A stretch of 64,000 nt of DNA from Brevibacterium picturae (GCF_900105045.1 NZ_LT629739.1:3410001-3474000); one strand, 5' to 3'. Shown: positions 25,576 to 35,277, counted from the stretch's first letter. A program made the numbers and translations. Notes: generated from the sequence alone by a model not told the origin.

Positions 25576-27270
25576 TCAGCGGGAGCCGGTCGATGCCCGC
25601 TCCACGTGTGAGCGGGCATGCTCGATCGCGCTGGGCAGGTCATCGAAGAGATGCCTGTTGTCCCTGAGCGCACCAAGGACGCCGACGTGCCGGAACAGGT
25701 CGACGTGGGAGTCCTTGACTCCCTTGATGAGCACCGTGATCCCGCGACGTTCGAAAGCATGCACCACCTCGGCGAGGATGCGGGCACCGGAGGCATCGAC
25801 GAGTTCAAGCTGGGACATCCGCAGGATCACCACCACGATCCCGTCCAGCTCCATGACTTCGTCGAAGATGCGGTCGGATGAGGCGAAGAACAGCGGCCCA
25901 TCGAAGCGCACGATCGAGATCGAGTCGTCGCCGGGATGTGCTGACTCTCCGGCGGAGACCTCTTCGATCGTGACTCCGGTCGCCCGGGAGAGGTTGCGCA
26001 GAGCAAAAGCGGCGGCCACGACCATTCCGATTCCGACGGCGATGATGAGGTCGAAGGAGATCGTGATCAGAGCGGTGATGATGAAGCCGACGGCATCGGA
26101 GCGCGTCGAGCGCATGATGGCACGCACCGTGGTCAGGTGAACCATCCGCACGGCGGTGACGAAGAGGACGCCGCCGAGAGCCGCGAGGGGAATCTGCCCC
26201 ACCGGCGCGGCTGCGGCGAGGACGATGGCCAACAGGACGAGGGCATGGACAATCGATGCCAGCCGGGTGCGGCCACCGGCACGGATGTTGACCGAGGTGC
26301 GGGCGATCGCGCCGGTGGCAGGCATGCCGCCGAAGAGCGAGGAGCCGATGGACGCGACTCCCTGTCCGACGAGCTCCCGGTCAGGACGGTAGGCACCGGA
26401 ATCCGACATTGAGGAGGCCACCCGTGCAGAGAGCAGCGATTCGATAGCGGCCAGCGCGGCGATGGTTCCCGCAGCCGGCAGCAGCCCGCCGATGGCACCG
26501 AGGTCGATGTCGGGGACGCTGGGCACCGGCAGCGAGCGTGGAATCTCTCCGATGGTCGCCAGGGGGTTTGGAACGAGTGCGGCGAGGACCGTGACTATGA
26601 TGATGCCGACGAGCGATCCGGGGATTGAGGGGTGGATCTTCGGAGCGATGAGCATGCATGCGACGACGATCGCGACCGCCGTGAGCGAGTAGGGCAGATA
26701 GGACCAGTCGGCCTCGCCGATGAGCTGACCGGCTGCAACGAGTGCATTGGTGCTGTGCTCACCGGGTGCAGAATCGACCGGTGTGGTCACGAACGGGACC
26801 TGCTGCAAGAAGATGATGGCAGCGATTCCCAGGGTGAACCCCTCGAGCACGGGCCAGGGGATGAACGAGACGGCACGCCCCAGACGCAGAAGTCCGTCCG
26901 CGACCACGATGAGTCCGGCGATCAGCGTCACTGCCACCACGGCTTCGGCGCCCTGGATGGCGACGATGGGCACGAGCACGACGGCCATGGCGCCGGTGGG
27001 TCCCGAGATCTGAACATGCGAACCGCCGAAGACCGCTGCGAGGAGTCCCGCCACGATCGCAGTGATCTGGCCCTGCTCTGCGGTGAGTCCTGAGCTCACA
27101 CCGAAGCCGAGCGCCAGCGGAAGTGCGACGATGCCGACGGTGGCCCCGGCGAGAAGGTCCTTCGGCCAGGACCGGCGGGTCTCGCTGTAGTCGGCGACGC
27201 CAGGCAGCAGTGAGCGTGCCCGTCTCAGGGCACTGAGCATGGCCGCCGAGGTGGTGGGCGACGAACTCAT
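25576..27270 (-). CDS. SulP-family anion transporter with STAS domain
   Basis: A 564-residue membrane protein of the SLC26/SulP family. About 12-14 helices start at DLLAGATVGIVALPLALGFG. The family block SGPTGAMAVVLVPIV and the KLARG-like region GMPATGAIARTSVNIRAGGR are seen. A C-terminal STAS domain (residues about 440-550) includes LELVDASGARILAEVVHAFE. Members carry sulfate, bicarbonate or dicarboxylates; the substrate is not determinable here. The ATGA overlap with the upstream ArsR gene implies a bicistronic operon under its control. Confidence 0.92.
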   Translation of the reverse strand: MSSSPTTSAAMLSALRRARSLLPGVADYSETRRSWPKDLLAGATVGIVALPLALGFGVSSGLTAEQGQITAIVAGLLAAVFGGSHVQISGPTGAMAVVLVPIVAIQGAEAVVAVTLIAGLIVVADGLLRLGRAVSFIPWPVLEGFTLGIAAIIFLQQVPFVTTPVDSAPGEHSTNALVAAGQLIGEADWSYLPYSLTAVAIVVACMLIAPKIHPSIPGSLVGIIIVTVLAALVPNPLATIGEIPRSLPVPSVPDIDLGAIGGLLPAAGTIAALAAIESLLSARVASSMSDSGAYRPDRELVGQGVASIGSSLFGGMPATGAIARTSVNIRAGGRTRLASIVHALVLLAIVLAAAAPVGQIPLAALGGVLFVTAVRMVHLTTVRAIMRSTRSDAVGFIITALITISFDLIIAVGIGMVVAAAFALRNLSRATGVTIEEVSAGESAHPGDDSISIVRFDGPLFFASSDRIFDEVMELDGIVVVILRMSQLELVDASGARILAEVVHAFERRGITVLIKGVKDSHVDLFRHVGVLGALRDNRHLFDDLPSAIEHARSHVERASTGSR

Positions 27271-27683
27271 GACGCGGACTCGCCTGCGGACGCGGACCTG
27301 TTCGGGCTGCTCGTGGGCGCGGAGCCGCCTGGAATCCGTGGCAGCGTCTGGGCCTCGGCCAGGCGACCTTCGTCGTCTTCGAGCATCGACAGCAGCAGCG
27401 ACCTGGCCACGGAGAGCAGCTCGGCGGTGCGCCGGTCGGCCAGGCGGTAGTAGACATGGCTGGCCCGACGCTCGGATTCGACCAGGCGATGCTTCCGCAG
27501 CACCGCAAGATGCTGGGACAGGTGGGAGGCTTCGAGCTCGGTCTCGGCCTGCAGCTCTGTGACGCTGACCTCAGGAGCCCCGGCGAGAAGTTCGAGAATC
27601 CGAATTCGATAGGGATGGGCCAGACCCTTGAACAGGTTTGCTTTGACCTCGTAGAGAGGGCGCTGAAGGTGACTTAACGGCAT
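27267..27683 (-). CDS. ArsR-family transcriptional regulator
   Basis: A 138-residue winged-helix repressor. The core is NLFKGLAHPYRIRILELLAG and SHLSQHLAVLRKHRLVESER, with a wing HVYYRLADRR. The classic metal motif (CxC in the recognition region) is absent, so it is probably not a metal sensor. The C-terminal tail is Ser/Pro-rich. It is coupled to the SulP transporter and has an inverted repeat across its own start, consistent with autorepression of the pair. Confidence 0.88.
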   Translation of the reverse strand: MPLSHLQRPLYEVKANLFKGLAHPYRIRILELLAGAPEVSVTELQAETELEASHLSQHLAVLRKHRLVESERRASHVYYRLADRRTAELLSVARSLLLSMLEDDEGRLAEAQTLPRIPGGSAPTSSPNRSASAGESAS

Positions 27684-27699
27684 GATGAAATCATCATTT
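27683..27699. promoter_or_regulatory. Candidate ArsR operator at its own start codon
   Basis: TGATGA-AA-TCATCA is a perfect 6-bp inverted repeat, overlapped by GAAAT-CATC-ATTTC. It covers the start region of the ArsR gene, so binding would block its own transcription or leader. Confidence 0.5.
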
Positions 27700-27793
27700 C
27701 ACATGAAAGCGAACCTCAGCGATTGAACCTCAGCAAAGAAGATTGCAAATGCGCCCGGCTGCTGGTTCAGGGCGGGCGCCGGACGAAGCAGGC

Positions 27794-28399
27794 TCAGCGG
27801 GAAATGCTTGAGCCCACCTCGGCGGCGATGGACTTCGCCTCGTCGGACGTCGGCCCTTCGGCGGAGAACACGGCCTTGCGGTAGTACTGGAGCTCGATGA
27901 TCGAGTCGAGGATGTCGCCGAGGGCGCGGTGGCCGCCGTGCTTCTCAGGGGACTGGAAATAGGCGCGGGGGAACCACTGCTTGCTCAGTTCCTTGATCGA
28001 GGAGACGTCGATGATCCGGTAGTGGAGGTGATCGACGAGCTCGGGCATCTGCTTGTTCAGGAACACCTTGTCGGTGCCCACCGAATTGCCGCCCAGGGGC
28101 GCCTTGCCCGACTCCGGGACGTGCTGCTTGATGTACTCGAGGACCTGCGTCTGCGCATCTGCAACCGTCGTACCGTCATCGAGTTCGGTGATGAGTCCGG
28201 AGCTCGTGTGCATCTGGGTGACGAAGTCGTTCATGTTCTCCAGCGCCGCGGCGGAGGGTCTGATGACGATGTCGATGCCCTCGTCGAGGGGGTTGAGGTC
28301 GAAGTCGGTGATGACAGCCGCCACTTCGATGAGCTCATCCCTGACCTCGTCGAGGCCGGTCATTTCACAGTCGATCCACACAATTTTGTCGTTGCTCAC
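27794..28399 (-). CDS. orn: Oligoribonuclease
   Basis: A 201-residue DEDDh 3'-5' exonuclease that degrades 2-5 nt RNA and pGpG. Exo I (VWIDCEMTGLD), Exo II around ALENMNDFVTQMHTSSGL, and the Exo III His/Asp region (EKHGGHRALGDILDSI) are all present. Length fits the family. It is divergent from the membrane-lipoprotein chimera that starts at 28590. Confidence 0.96.
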   Translation of the reverse strand: MSNDKIVWIDCEMTGLDEVRDELIEVAAVITDFDLNPLDEGIDIVIRPSAAALENMNDFVTQMHTSSGLITELDDGTTVADAQTQVLEYIKQHVPESGKAPLGGNSVGTDKVFLNKQMPELVDHLHYRIIDVSSIKELSKQWFPRAYFQSPEKHGGHRALGDILDSIIELQYYRKAVFSAEGPTSDEAKSIAAEVGSSISR

Positions 28400-28589
28400 G
28401 GGTCCAGCTTAAGGCAGAGGGGCCGTCCTGAGCATTTCGGTCGGCTGTGCGCACCGACACACGCTGAGTACACGCACAAAACCAATACGCGCGCAGTGAC
28501 TTAAACTTGGATAGTCCCATGGTTCGATAGGAACCTCCGATGGTTCGACGTGGGACGCGAAGAAGATTTGCTGAGGGAAGGGTTCGTAC

Positions 28590-30209
28590 GTGCGTTACAC
28601 ACTTGCTGTGATTCTCATGGTGGTGGGTCTCGTTGTCGGGGGCCTCGGAATTCTGCAGAAGACTCTGTGGGCGCCGGATGACCAGATCACCGCCACCACG
28701 AAGATCGATGCAGAGGCACCGGCCGTCGTCGTCGACCCCGGAATGCTCAATCTCTACGAAACCCCCGCGACTCTCGAGGTCGAGGGATCGGGCGAACTCA
28801 CAATCGCCCAGGCCCCGATCGAGAACGTCGACGCCTGGGTCGGAAACTCCGCCTCCGCTCGCGTGACCGGTCTGGCCCCCGAAGGGGGACTGACCGTCAA
28901 GAAGCAGGACGGCGAGGCCGAGGTTCCCAATCCGGCCGGTGCCGACCTCTGGACGTCCGAGGTCACCGGAACCGACAAGGTCAGCCTCGACTGGACCGAT
29001 GACGCGAACCGGACAGGGTTCCTCATCGCCGGCAGCGGTGAACCCGGCGACGTCAAGACCGTCACCATCTCCTGGCCCAACCATGCCGACACCCCCTGGG
29101 CCATCCCGTTGATGGTCATCGGCGGAGCACTGTTCGTCGGCGGCATCGTCGTTCTGTTCTTCAACCGCAACAGTGCGAAGAAGGAGAAGGACCGGCGCAC
29201 GGCCCGCCAGGAACGCCGCCGCAAGCTGGCGGAATACGGCACCGCTTTCGCGATCGTCCCGGTTCTGGCGCTGAGCGCCTGTGGACCCGAGGAGCTGCCG
29301 AAACCGGAACCATCAGAGGCCCCGAGCTCAGCCGGCGCCGGAGTCAACGGCGATCAGGCCGAGCGGATCCTCGACTCCGTGGCTCAGGGCATCAAGGCCG
29401 CTGACAAGGACACCGACGCCTCCGAGCTGAAGAAGCGCGCCACCGGACCTGCCCTGCAGCAGCGCGAGGACGCCTACAAGGTGAAGAAGAAGATCGAGAA
29501 GCACAAGCTGCCGCCGGCAGTGGCCAACGAGAAGGTCGTGGTCAACTACACGGCAGCCACCGACTCCTGGCCGCGTATGACCAGCCTCATCACCTCGTCG
29601 GGCGATGACACCCAGCTTCTGGTCCTGACTCAGGAAGATCCGCGCGCGGACTACAAGCTGTGGGCACAGACCCAGCTGGTCCCGGGCACCGAACTGCCGG
29701 AGATCCCCGACGCCCGGAAGGGTTCAGCGCTGCTCGATCCGAAGACCAAGGACTATGTCGTGACTCCGGAGAAGGCCGTCTCCAACTACGCCAAGGCACT
29801 GGAATCGGGCAAGGATTCGAAGGAAGCGAAGAAGTTCGAAGCCGATGACTTCTCGAAGTCGATTTGGAAGAACCAGGCGGCACAGAAGGAGAGCGCAGAA
29901 GAAGGCAAGGCCGAGGTCGAGTACAAGTACACGCCGGGCAAGGAGATCGTCGCGCAGGGAACTGCAGGTGACGCCGCCGTCGTGACCGGAGTCGTCGAGG
30001 CCGAGTCCACGATCTCTCCACAATCCGTCGACGGCCGTACCGGAACCCTGACGCTGTCCACACCGCAGAAGGAGCTGACCGGATCCGACAGCACCCAGAA
30101 GCCGGTGACGACGAAGACGACGCAGGTGATGACTTTCCTCGTGCCCAAGGACGGCAAGGTGCGCCTCATCGGTGGACTGGAGACGCTCAGCGGCGCCGAG
30201 CTGGAATAG
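28590..30209 (+). CDS. Membrane protein fused to a lipoprotein-like domain (first of two paralogues)
   Basis: A 539-residue protein. Helix 1 (residues 4-23) and helix 2 (AIPLMVIGGALFVGGIVVLF, about 171-190) enclose a beta-rich extracytoplasmic domain of about 140 residues. A basic segment (KKEKDRRTARQERRRK) follows. A third hydrophobic stretch then ends in a perfect lipobox, LALSACG with Cys231, like a type II signal peptide inside the protein. The last 300 residues are Lys/Glu-rich and resemble an exported lipoprotein domain. GAGGGAAGGG precedes the GTG start. A similar gene lies at 31353-33092 with a thioredoxin-like gene between. Function is unknown. Confidence 0.7.
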   Translation: MRYTLAVILMVVGLVVGGLGILQKTLWAPDDQITATTKIDAEAPAVVVDPGMLNLYETPATLEVEGSGELTIAQAPIENVDAWVGNSASARVTGLAPEGGLTVKKQDGEAEVPNPAGADLWTSEVTGTDKVSLDWTDDANRTGFLIAGSGEPGDVKTVTISWPNHADTPWAIPLMVIGGALFVGGIVVLFFNRNSAKKEKDRRTARQERRRKLAEYGTAFAIVPVLALSACGPEELPKPEPSEAPSSAGAGVNGDQAERILDSVAQGIKAADKDTDASELKKRATGPALQQREDAYKVKKKIEKHKLPPAVANEKVVVNYTAATDSWPRMTSLITSSGDDTQLLVLTQEDPRADYKLWAQTQLVPGTELPEIPDARKGSALLDPKTKDYVVTPEKAVSNYAKALESGKDSKEAKKFEADDFSKSIWKNQAAQKESAEEGKAEVEYKYTPGKEIVAQGTAGDAAVVTGVVEAESTISPQSVDGRTGTLTLSTPQKELTGSDSTQKPVTTKTTQVMTFLVPKDGKVRLIGGLETLSGAELE

Positions 30210-30354
30210 TTCCGGGCCGACGGTCTGAAATAGTCGCAGGCCGGGCAGCGTTGATACGTTCTAAACTGGATGACATCAGCGCCGTCCGGACCGGAGAGTT
30301 CCGCCACGACGACGCACCGAACGTAATCGCACTTCCCGCAACAAAGGAGACCAC

Positions 30355-31305
30355 GTGTCAATGGATCCCTCGCAGGACAACACCCAGCCCAACCAAGGAC
30401 TCGACTTGTCCGCGGTACGCGGCAGGAACCTGCCTCACGAGGAGCAGAGCAGTGGGCCGGGGCAGGGTGCCGGAGGAGCTGCGGACCCGAATGCGGTTAC
30501 GGTGCCGGCCCTGGCCTTCGACGTCGATGAGGCCAGTTTCAACGACGTCGTCGCGATCTCAGACCGGGTTCCCGTCGTCATCGACCTGTGGGCGGACTGG
30601 AGCGAGCCGGGCAAGCAGCTCTCACCGATCGTCCAACGCGTCGTCGAATCCTTCGCCGGCCGCCTGGTCCTGGCGAAGGTCGACGTCGACGCCAACCCAC
30701 GACTGCAGCAGGCCTTCGGCGTCGAATCGATCCCGAACGTCATCGCCGTCGTCAAGGGCCAGCCCGTGCCCCTGTTCCAGGGCGCGCTGCCCGAACCGCA
30801 GGTGAAGGCCTACTTCGACGAGCTGCTCAAGCTCGCCGGCGAGAACGGCGTCACCGGATATGCCGTCGTCGCCGGTGCCGAGCAGGAACCAACAGGTCCC
30901 GCCCACCCGGAGGCCGAAGAGGCCCTGAGTCGGGGAGACTTCGACACCGCCGAATCCCTGTTCAACGCCGCTCTGTCGGCATCTCCGGCCGACGAGGAAG
31001 CCAAATTCGGCCTGGCTCGGGCAGGACTGGGACGCCGCCTCATCGACGCCGACCCACAGCAGCTCATCGCCGCCGCCGATGCGAACCCGAAGGACGTCGA
31101 GGCGGCCAAGGCAGCCGCCGACGCAGAGGTCGTCGGAGGCAACCCGAGCAGCGCCTTCACCCGATTGATCTCACTGATCCGCGTCAGCGCCGGCGATGAG
31201 AAGGAAGCGCTGCGTCTGCGGGTTCTCGAACTCTTCGAAGTCCTGGGTGCGGATGATCCGGCCGTGACCAAGGCGCGCACAGCATTGATGAGGGCCTTGT
31301 TCTGA
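30355..31305 (+). CDS. Thioredoxin-fold/TPR protein (YbbN/CnoX-like) lacking the CxxC
   Basis: A 316-residue protein. A 45-residue disordered leader precedes a thioredoxin fold (residues about 55-165: VPVVIDLWADWSEPGKQLSP). The usual WCxxC is WSEPG, so it cannot do dithiol chemistry. The C-terminal half is helical with TPR-like repeats (EALSRGDFDTAESLFNAALS). Such YbbN/CnoX proteins act as holdases or scaffolds rather than reductases. AAGGAG lies five bases before the GTG at 30355; an ATG at 30361 is an alternative. It sits between two similar membrane proteins and may serve their folding. Confidence 0.85.
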   Translation: MSMDPSQDNTQPNQGLDLSAVRGRNLPHEEQSSGPGQGAGGAADPNAVTVPALAFDVDEASFNDVVAISDRVPVVIDLWADWSEPGKQLSPIVQRVVESFAGRLVLAKVDVDANPRLQQAFGVESIPNVIAVVKGQPVPLFQGALPEPQVKAYFDELLKLAGENGVTGYAVVAGAEQEPTGPAHPEAEEALSRGDFDTAESLFNAALSASPADEEAKFGLARAGLGRRLIDADPQQLIAAADANPKDVEAAKAAADAEVVGGNPSSAFTRLISLIRVSAGDEKEALRLRVLELFEVLGADDPAVTKARTALMRALF

Positions 31306-31352
31306 TCCAGAGAATCCGTCTCTCCACAGCCATTCTGTTCGCGTTCGCAGCA

Positions 31353-33092
31353 GTGATCGTGGCAGTTCTGGTTGTCTCCGCTCTGTCCGTCGTCGGCACC
31401 GACGAGGTGACCGAGACCGACGCCTTCACCGTCAAGGACGGCGCTCACGCCGTGGTCCTCGATGAAGCGATCGTTCCCTATTCGGGCACGGACGTCACCG
31501 TCGAGGCACATAACTCCGACGGCAAGGAACTGTTCGTCGGGACCGCGAACGGTGTCGACACCGACAGCATCCTCGATGGAGTGGCACAGGAGCAGATCAG
31601 CAACGTCGAGTTCCCCAACACCCTCGATCATCGGTTCATTCCCGGCGACTCCGCTCCGGAGGCGCCGCTGACGGACATGGACTGGTGGATCAGCCAGGAC
31701 ACGGGGGAGAACGTTGCGAAGACCTTCGACCTCGACGCTGATCCACAGGTGCTCGTCATCGCCGCCGCGAACGAGGGCGAGAATCTCGACGGAACCACCG
31801 TCTCGTTGAAGATGCGTGTCGAGGGAGTGCTGGCACTGAGCCTGATCGGCATCGGCTTGGGCATCATCATGGCCGGATTCGCGGCCTATTTCTTCCTGCG
31901 ATGGTTCAACGGTCGCATCCGACCGGAGAAGAAAAAGAAGAAGTCGGTGGGCAGAGATGCCCGCCGTGGCTCGGGGCCAGGCTCGGGATCGGGCCCCGGC
32001 CCCGGTGCCGGCTCGGGCGGTCACCCCGCGGGGACGAACACCGGACGTGTGAGGAGCTCTCGGCTCGTGAAGAAGGGCGACAACGCGAAGGCAGCGCCAC
32101 CTCGGCGAGGGAACACGTCCGGCAGGCGATCCCTGCGCACGGTCACGGCAGCGACATTGGCCTCCGGTCTGGCCCTGAGCGGGTGCAGCGCGGTGCCGAT
32201 CGCGCAGCCGGACAGCCCCGACATCACTCCTTATGAACGGACGGCGATGCGCCCGGGCGACGCCGGAGAATTCATGACCAACTACACCGAGTCACTCGAT
32301 AAGATCCTCGATGACGGGGGCACCGACCTCGAGAAGATTCAGGGCGAGCCCCTGATCGATCGGACCCGCGCACAGATCCAGATCGCGAAGAAGGCGAAGC
32401 AGAAGCTGCGCGCACCGAACTTCAGCGAGGTCGTCGCCGGCAGCCCGAGCTTCACCGAGTACCCGATGTGGTTCTACGCCTTCGGCACCTCCAAAGGGGA
32501 CGCGAAACTCACACAGGTGCAATTGGTGACCCGGGAATCGGCGGCGACCGATCCGATCGTGCGCACTGCTTCCTACATCCCAACCGAACAGATGCCGACG
32601 CTGATGGCCGACGGGAACGGGGCAGTCAAGCCCGGCCCGGAGGATTTCAAAGAAGACATGACGACGACAGCGGATCACGTCTCCTCGTTCCTCGTCGACG
32701 GCAAGGCCGATAAGGCGGATGCCAAAGGATTGAAGGAGGGCGGGTTCAAGGACTTCAGAGGTTATCTGGGCGACCTGCGCGGCAAGGACTCCGGTTTCGA
32801 CAAGGTCGACGTCGACTGCAAACCCTATGAGAAGTTCGACTTCACCTCGATGACTCTGAGCACCGAGCACGGCGCCATCGGGATGGGCGAAGTCCGCTGC
32901 ACCCTGACGATCAAGGTCCCTGGTGACTATTCGGTCGACCTCGGCGACACCATCGAGGCAGTGAAGACCAACGACAAGGACGGAGACACCGTCAAGGTCG
33001 ACACCGCTCACCCATATGTGCTGATGAAGACCGGAGATGAGCTGAGCGCCGTGGGCACCGACTGGAACGTGCTGTCCTCGCGCATCGAGTGA
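31353..33092 (+). CDS. Membrane protein fused to a lipoprotein-like domain (second paralogue)
   Basis: At least 579 residues with the same layout as the gene at 28590: an N-terminal helix, an extracytoplasmic domain of about 140 residues, helix 2 (VLALSLIGIGLGIIMAGFAA, about 159-178), a Lys-rich run and Gly/Ser/Pro linker, then a third hydrophobic segment ending in the lipobox GLALSGCS (Cys278) and an exported domain of 300 residues. The GTG at 31353 cuts the first helix short. The frame stays open upstream and encodes IRLSTAILFAFAAV, so the true start may be a CTG at 31302, seven bases after GAGGG and overlapping the upstream stop. Function is unknown. Confidence 0.68.
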   Translation: MIVAVLVVSALSVVGTDEVTETDAFTVKDGAHAVVLDEAIVPYSGTDVTVEAHNSDGKELFVGTANGVDTDSILDGVAQEQISNVEFPNTLDHRFIPGDSAPEAPLTDMDWWISQDTGENVAKTFDLDADPQVLVIAAANEGENLDGTTVSLKMRVEGVLALSLIGIGLGIIMAGFAAYFFLRWFNGRIRPEKKKKKSVGRDARRGSGPGSGSGPGPGAGSGGHPAGTNTGRVRSSRLVKKGDNAKAAPPRRGNTSGRRSLRTVTAATLASGLALSGCSAVPIAQPDSPDITPYERTAMRPGDAGEFMTNYTESLDKILDDGGTDLEKIQGEPLIDRTRAQIQIAKKAKQKLRAPNFSEVVAGSPSFTEYPMWFYAFGTSKGDAKLTQVQLVTRESAATDPIVRTASYIPTEQMPTLMADGNGAVKPGPEDFKEDMTTTADHVSSFLVDGKADKADAKGLKEGGFKDFRGYLGDLRGKDSGFDKVDVDCKPYEKFDFTSMTLSTEHGAIGMGEVRCTLTIKVPGDYSVDLGDTIEAVKTNDKDGDTVKVDTAHPYVLMKTGDELSAVGTDWNVLSSRIE

Positions 33093-33126
33093 CAGCTGGC
33101 CTCACCGAGGCGGTGTGGCAACGGCC

Positions 33127-33594
33127 TCAGGCGGCGCGGATTCTGCGTCCCACGAGGGCCAGCCACCACAGTCCGACGAGGGGCAGGATGAGCGGGATGA
33201 ACCCGTAGCCGCTGCCGAAGGACGACCACACGGAGGGGTTCGCGAAGTCCTCCGGGTGAGTGAAGCTGAGGATGCCGACGACGATGACGCCGGCGAACTC
33301 GATGAGGCACGAGGCGATCGCGATCCGGTGCGAGGTGCGGTTGCCGATGACCAGGCAGATCGTCGCCACGATGTAGATGACCGCGGCGATCACGGACAGC
33401 GAATACGCGACCGGGGCCACGTCGAACTCGCGGATGACCTGGTAGCCGGCCCGTGCTGTCGCCGAGAGCGCGAAGACCCCGTAGACGGCGGTCAGCGCCC
33501 GGCCCGGCCCGGTGTGCATCGCCGAGAACGGTGACCGGCTCTTCTTCGCTGCCCGATCCTGCTTCGCCGAGGCGATTTCGTGTCGCTTCTTCAC
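33127..33594 (-). CDS. Four-helix integral membrane protein
   Basis: About 155 residues from a GTG at 33594 that overlaps the upstream stop (GTGA). A basic leader (KKRHEIASAKQDRAAKKSRS) is followed by four membrane helices (LTAVYGVFALSATARAGY, YSLSVIAAVIYIVATICLVI, IAIASCLIEFAGVIVVGILS, FIPLILPLVGLWWLALVG). It is a small membrane protein found beside cysteine desulfurase and mnmA in actinobacteria. Role unknown. Upstream in-frame starts lie inside the neighbouring gene and are rejected. Confidence 0.75.
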   Translation of the reverse strand: MKKRHEIASAKQDRAAKKSRSPFSAMHTGPGRALTAVYGVFALSATARAGYQVIREFDVAPVAYSLSVIAAVIYIVATICLVIGNRTSHRIAIASCLIEFAGVIVVGILSFTHPEDFANPSVWSSFGSGYGFIPLILPLVGLWWLALVGRRIRAA

Positions 33595-33941
33595 TGCCAA
33601 ATCTGGTCCAATCTCTCGATCATGACGATCACCGTCAGTCCTGCCGCTGCGAGCACTCCCGGTCCCCATCGGCTCAACTCCGCGAACGCCCAGAAACCGG
33701 CGAGGCCGATGACGAGGATCGCGGTGATGACATAACCGAAGTACAGGAGCGGATCGATGCCGTCGGTCGAACCGAATGTGGCGATCGAGAGCACCAGCTG
33801 CACGATGAGCAGCAGCAGAAGCAGTGCGGTCGCGCCGAGCAGCATGGTGTTGGCGGGCCGGTTGCGGATGGCCTCGACGATCGACCAGATGACCAGCACG
33901 GCGGAGACGGCATAGAGCACGATGGTGAAAACGGTGAACAC
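33591..33941 (-). CDS. Small four-helix membrane protein
   Basis: A 116-residue, very hydrophobic protein: FTIVLYAVSAVLVIWSIVEA, LLGATALLLLLLIVQLVLSI, YVITAILVIGLAGFWAFAEL and GVLAAAGLTVIVMIER. It is translationally coupled with the following membrane protein, and the two may form a complex. It is divergent from the cysteine desulfurase gene. No function is recognised. Confidence 0.75.
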   Translation of the reverse strand: MFTVFTIVLYAVSAVLVIWSIVEAIRNRPANTMLLGATALLLLLLIVQLVLSIATFGSTDGIDPLLYFGYVITAILVIGLAGFWAFAELSRWGPGVLAAAGLTVIVMIERLDQIWQ

Positions 33942-34065
33942 CCGCCCAGTTTAGTCACCGTCGACGATCACCCCGAACTCGTGCAGGGGTTGACTCCGTC
34001 GGGTGCCGGGTGAGATTGGGCACGGATCCTGGCCGAAGCGGCATTCACGGCCTAAAATCGGAAGA

Positions 34066-35277
34066 GTGCCGATTTACCTTGACCACGCAGCCACCTCGCC
34101 GATGCCGGCAGAGGTGCTCGACGTCTACACCGCTGAACTGAGCCGACGGGCCAACCCCTCGGCTCTGCACGCCGTCGGTCAGGCCGCACGAATGCGCATC
34201 GAGACCGCCCGTGAGGACATTGCCCGCGGGGTCGGTGCCGCAACCTCGTCCGAGGTCATCTTCACCTCCGGCGGCACCGAAGCCGATAACTTCGCACTCA
34301 AGGGCCTCTACCTGTCCCGCAACAACAACACCTTCGAGGCACCCATTCGCCCACGCGTGCTCACCTCGACGGTCGAACACCATGCGATCCTCGACTCGGT
34401 CGAATGGCTCGAGAGCCAGGGCGCCGAGGTCGTCTACCTCGACGTCGACGAAGAGGGACACCTCGACCTCGACGCGGCCGGGACCGAGCTGCGTCGGGAC
34501 CCGGAACGCACGGCACTCATCTCCATCATGGCCGCGAACAACGAAATCGGCACGCTGCAGCCCATCGCCGAGATCGGCTCGGTGGCCAAGGAACTCGGCG
34601 TCCCCTTCCACATCGACGCCGTCCAGGCCCTGGGCCAGATCCCACTGGACTTCGCCGAACTCGGGGCGACCGCCATGTCGATCACCGCTCACAAGATCGG
34701 CGGACCGGTGGGCATCGGCGCACTGCTGCTCGACCGGGCCGCGGCGCCAGCACCGATCCTCCACGGCGGCGGTCAGGAACGCGGCGTCCGCTCAGGCACA
34801 CTCGACGTGGCCGGCGCCATGGCCTTCGCCCAGGCCGTCGAGCTCGCCACGTCCGACATCGAGGCACGATCTGCCCGCTTCTCATTCCTGCGCGACCGGC
34901 TCATCGCCGGCATCGAGGACACGATCCCGAACGCCACCCTCTCCGGTCGCCGAGGTGGGGGCCGGCTGCCCGCGAACGCGCACTTCACGTTCTCCGGATG
35001 TGAAGGCGATTCCCTTCTCTTCGGCCTCGACGCGAGAGGACTGGCGACCTCGACGGGCTCGGCCTGCTCGGCCGGGGTCTCACGTCCCTCCCACGTGCTG
35101 CTCGCCTGCGGCATGGACGAGGACGTCGCCAGATCAGCACAACGATTCAGCCTCGGCCACGACTCGACCGAAGACGAAGTCGATCGCCTTCTCGAGGTTC
35201 TGCCCGAAGTCGTCGAACAAGCACACCAAGCCGGAATGGTCTCGGCCACTCCACGCTGGATGCAAGGAGCATCATGA
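34066..35277 (+). CDS. Cysteine desulfurase (NifS/IscS class V aminotransferase)
   Basis: A 403-residue PLP enzyme that takes sulfur from cysteine to form a persulfide. Seen: the N-terminal [16 protein letters not shown], the catalytic His ([15 protein letters not shown]), the PLP Lys ([17 protein letters not shown]) and the active Cys loop ([18 protein letters not shown]). The GTG at 34066 matches the family start; an upstream start would add an unsupported leader. It overlaps mnmA by ATGA, so its sulfur most likely feeds tRNA 2-thiolation as well as Fe-S clusters. Confidence 0.94.
   Translation: MPIYLDHAATSPMPAEVLDVYTAELSRRANPSALHAVGQAARMRIETAREDIARGVGAATSSEVIFTSGGTEADNFALKGLYLSRNNNTFEAPIRPRVLTSTVEHHAILDSVEWLESQGAEVVYLDVDEEGHLDLDAAGTELRRDPERTALISIMAANNEIGTLQPIAEIGSVAKELGVPFHIDAVQALGQIPLDFAELGATAMSITAHKIGGPVGIGALLLDRAAAPAPILHGGGQERGVRSGTLDVAGAMAFAQAVELATSDIEARSARFSFLRDRLIAGIEDTIPNATLSGRRGGGRLPANAHFTFSGCEGDSLLFGLDARGLATSTGSACSAGVSRPSHVLLACGMDEDVARSAQRFSLGHDSTEDEVDRLLEVLPEVVEQAHQAGMVSATPRWMQGAS

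Noticed and set aside
30810..32024. 404-codon minus-strand frame spanning the thioredoxin and second chimera
   Set aside because: Overlaps two well-supported plus-strand genes and has no motif.
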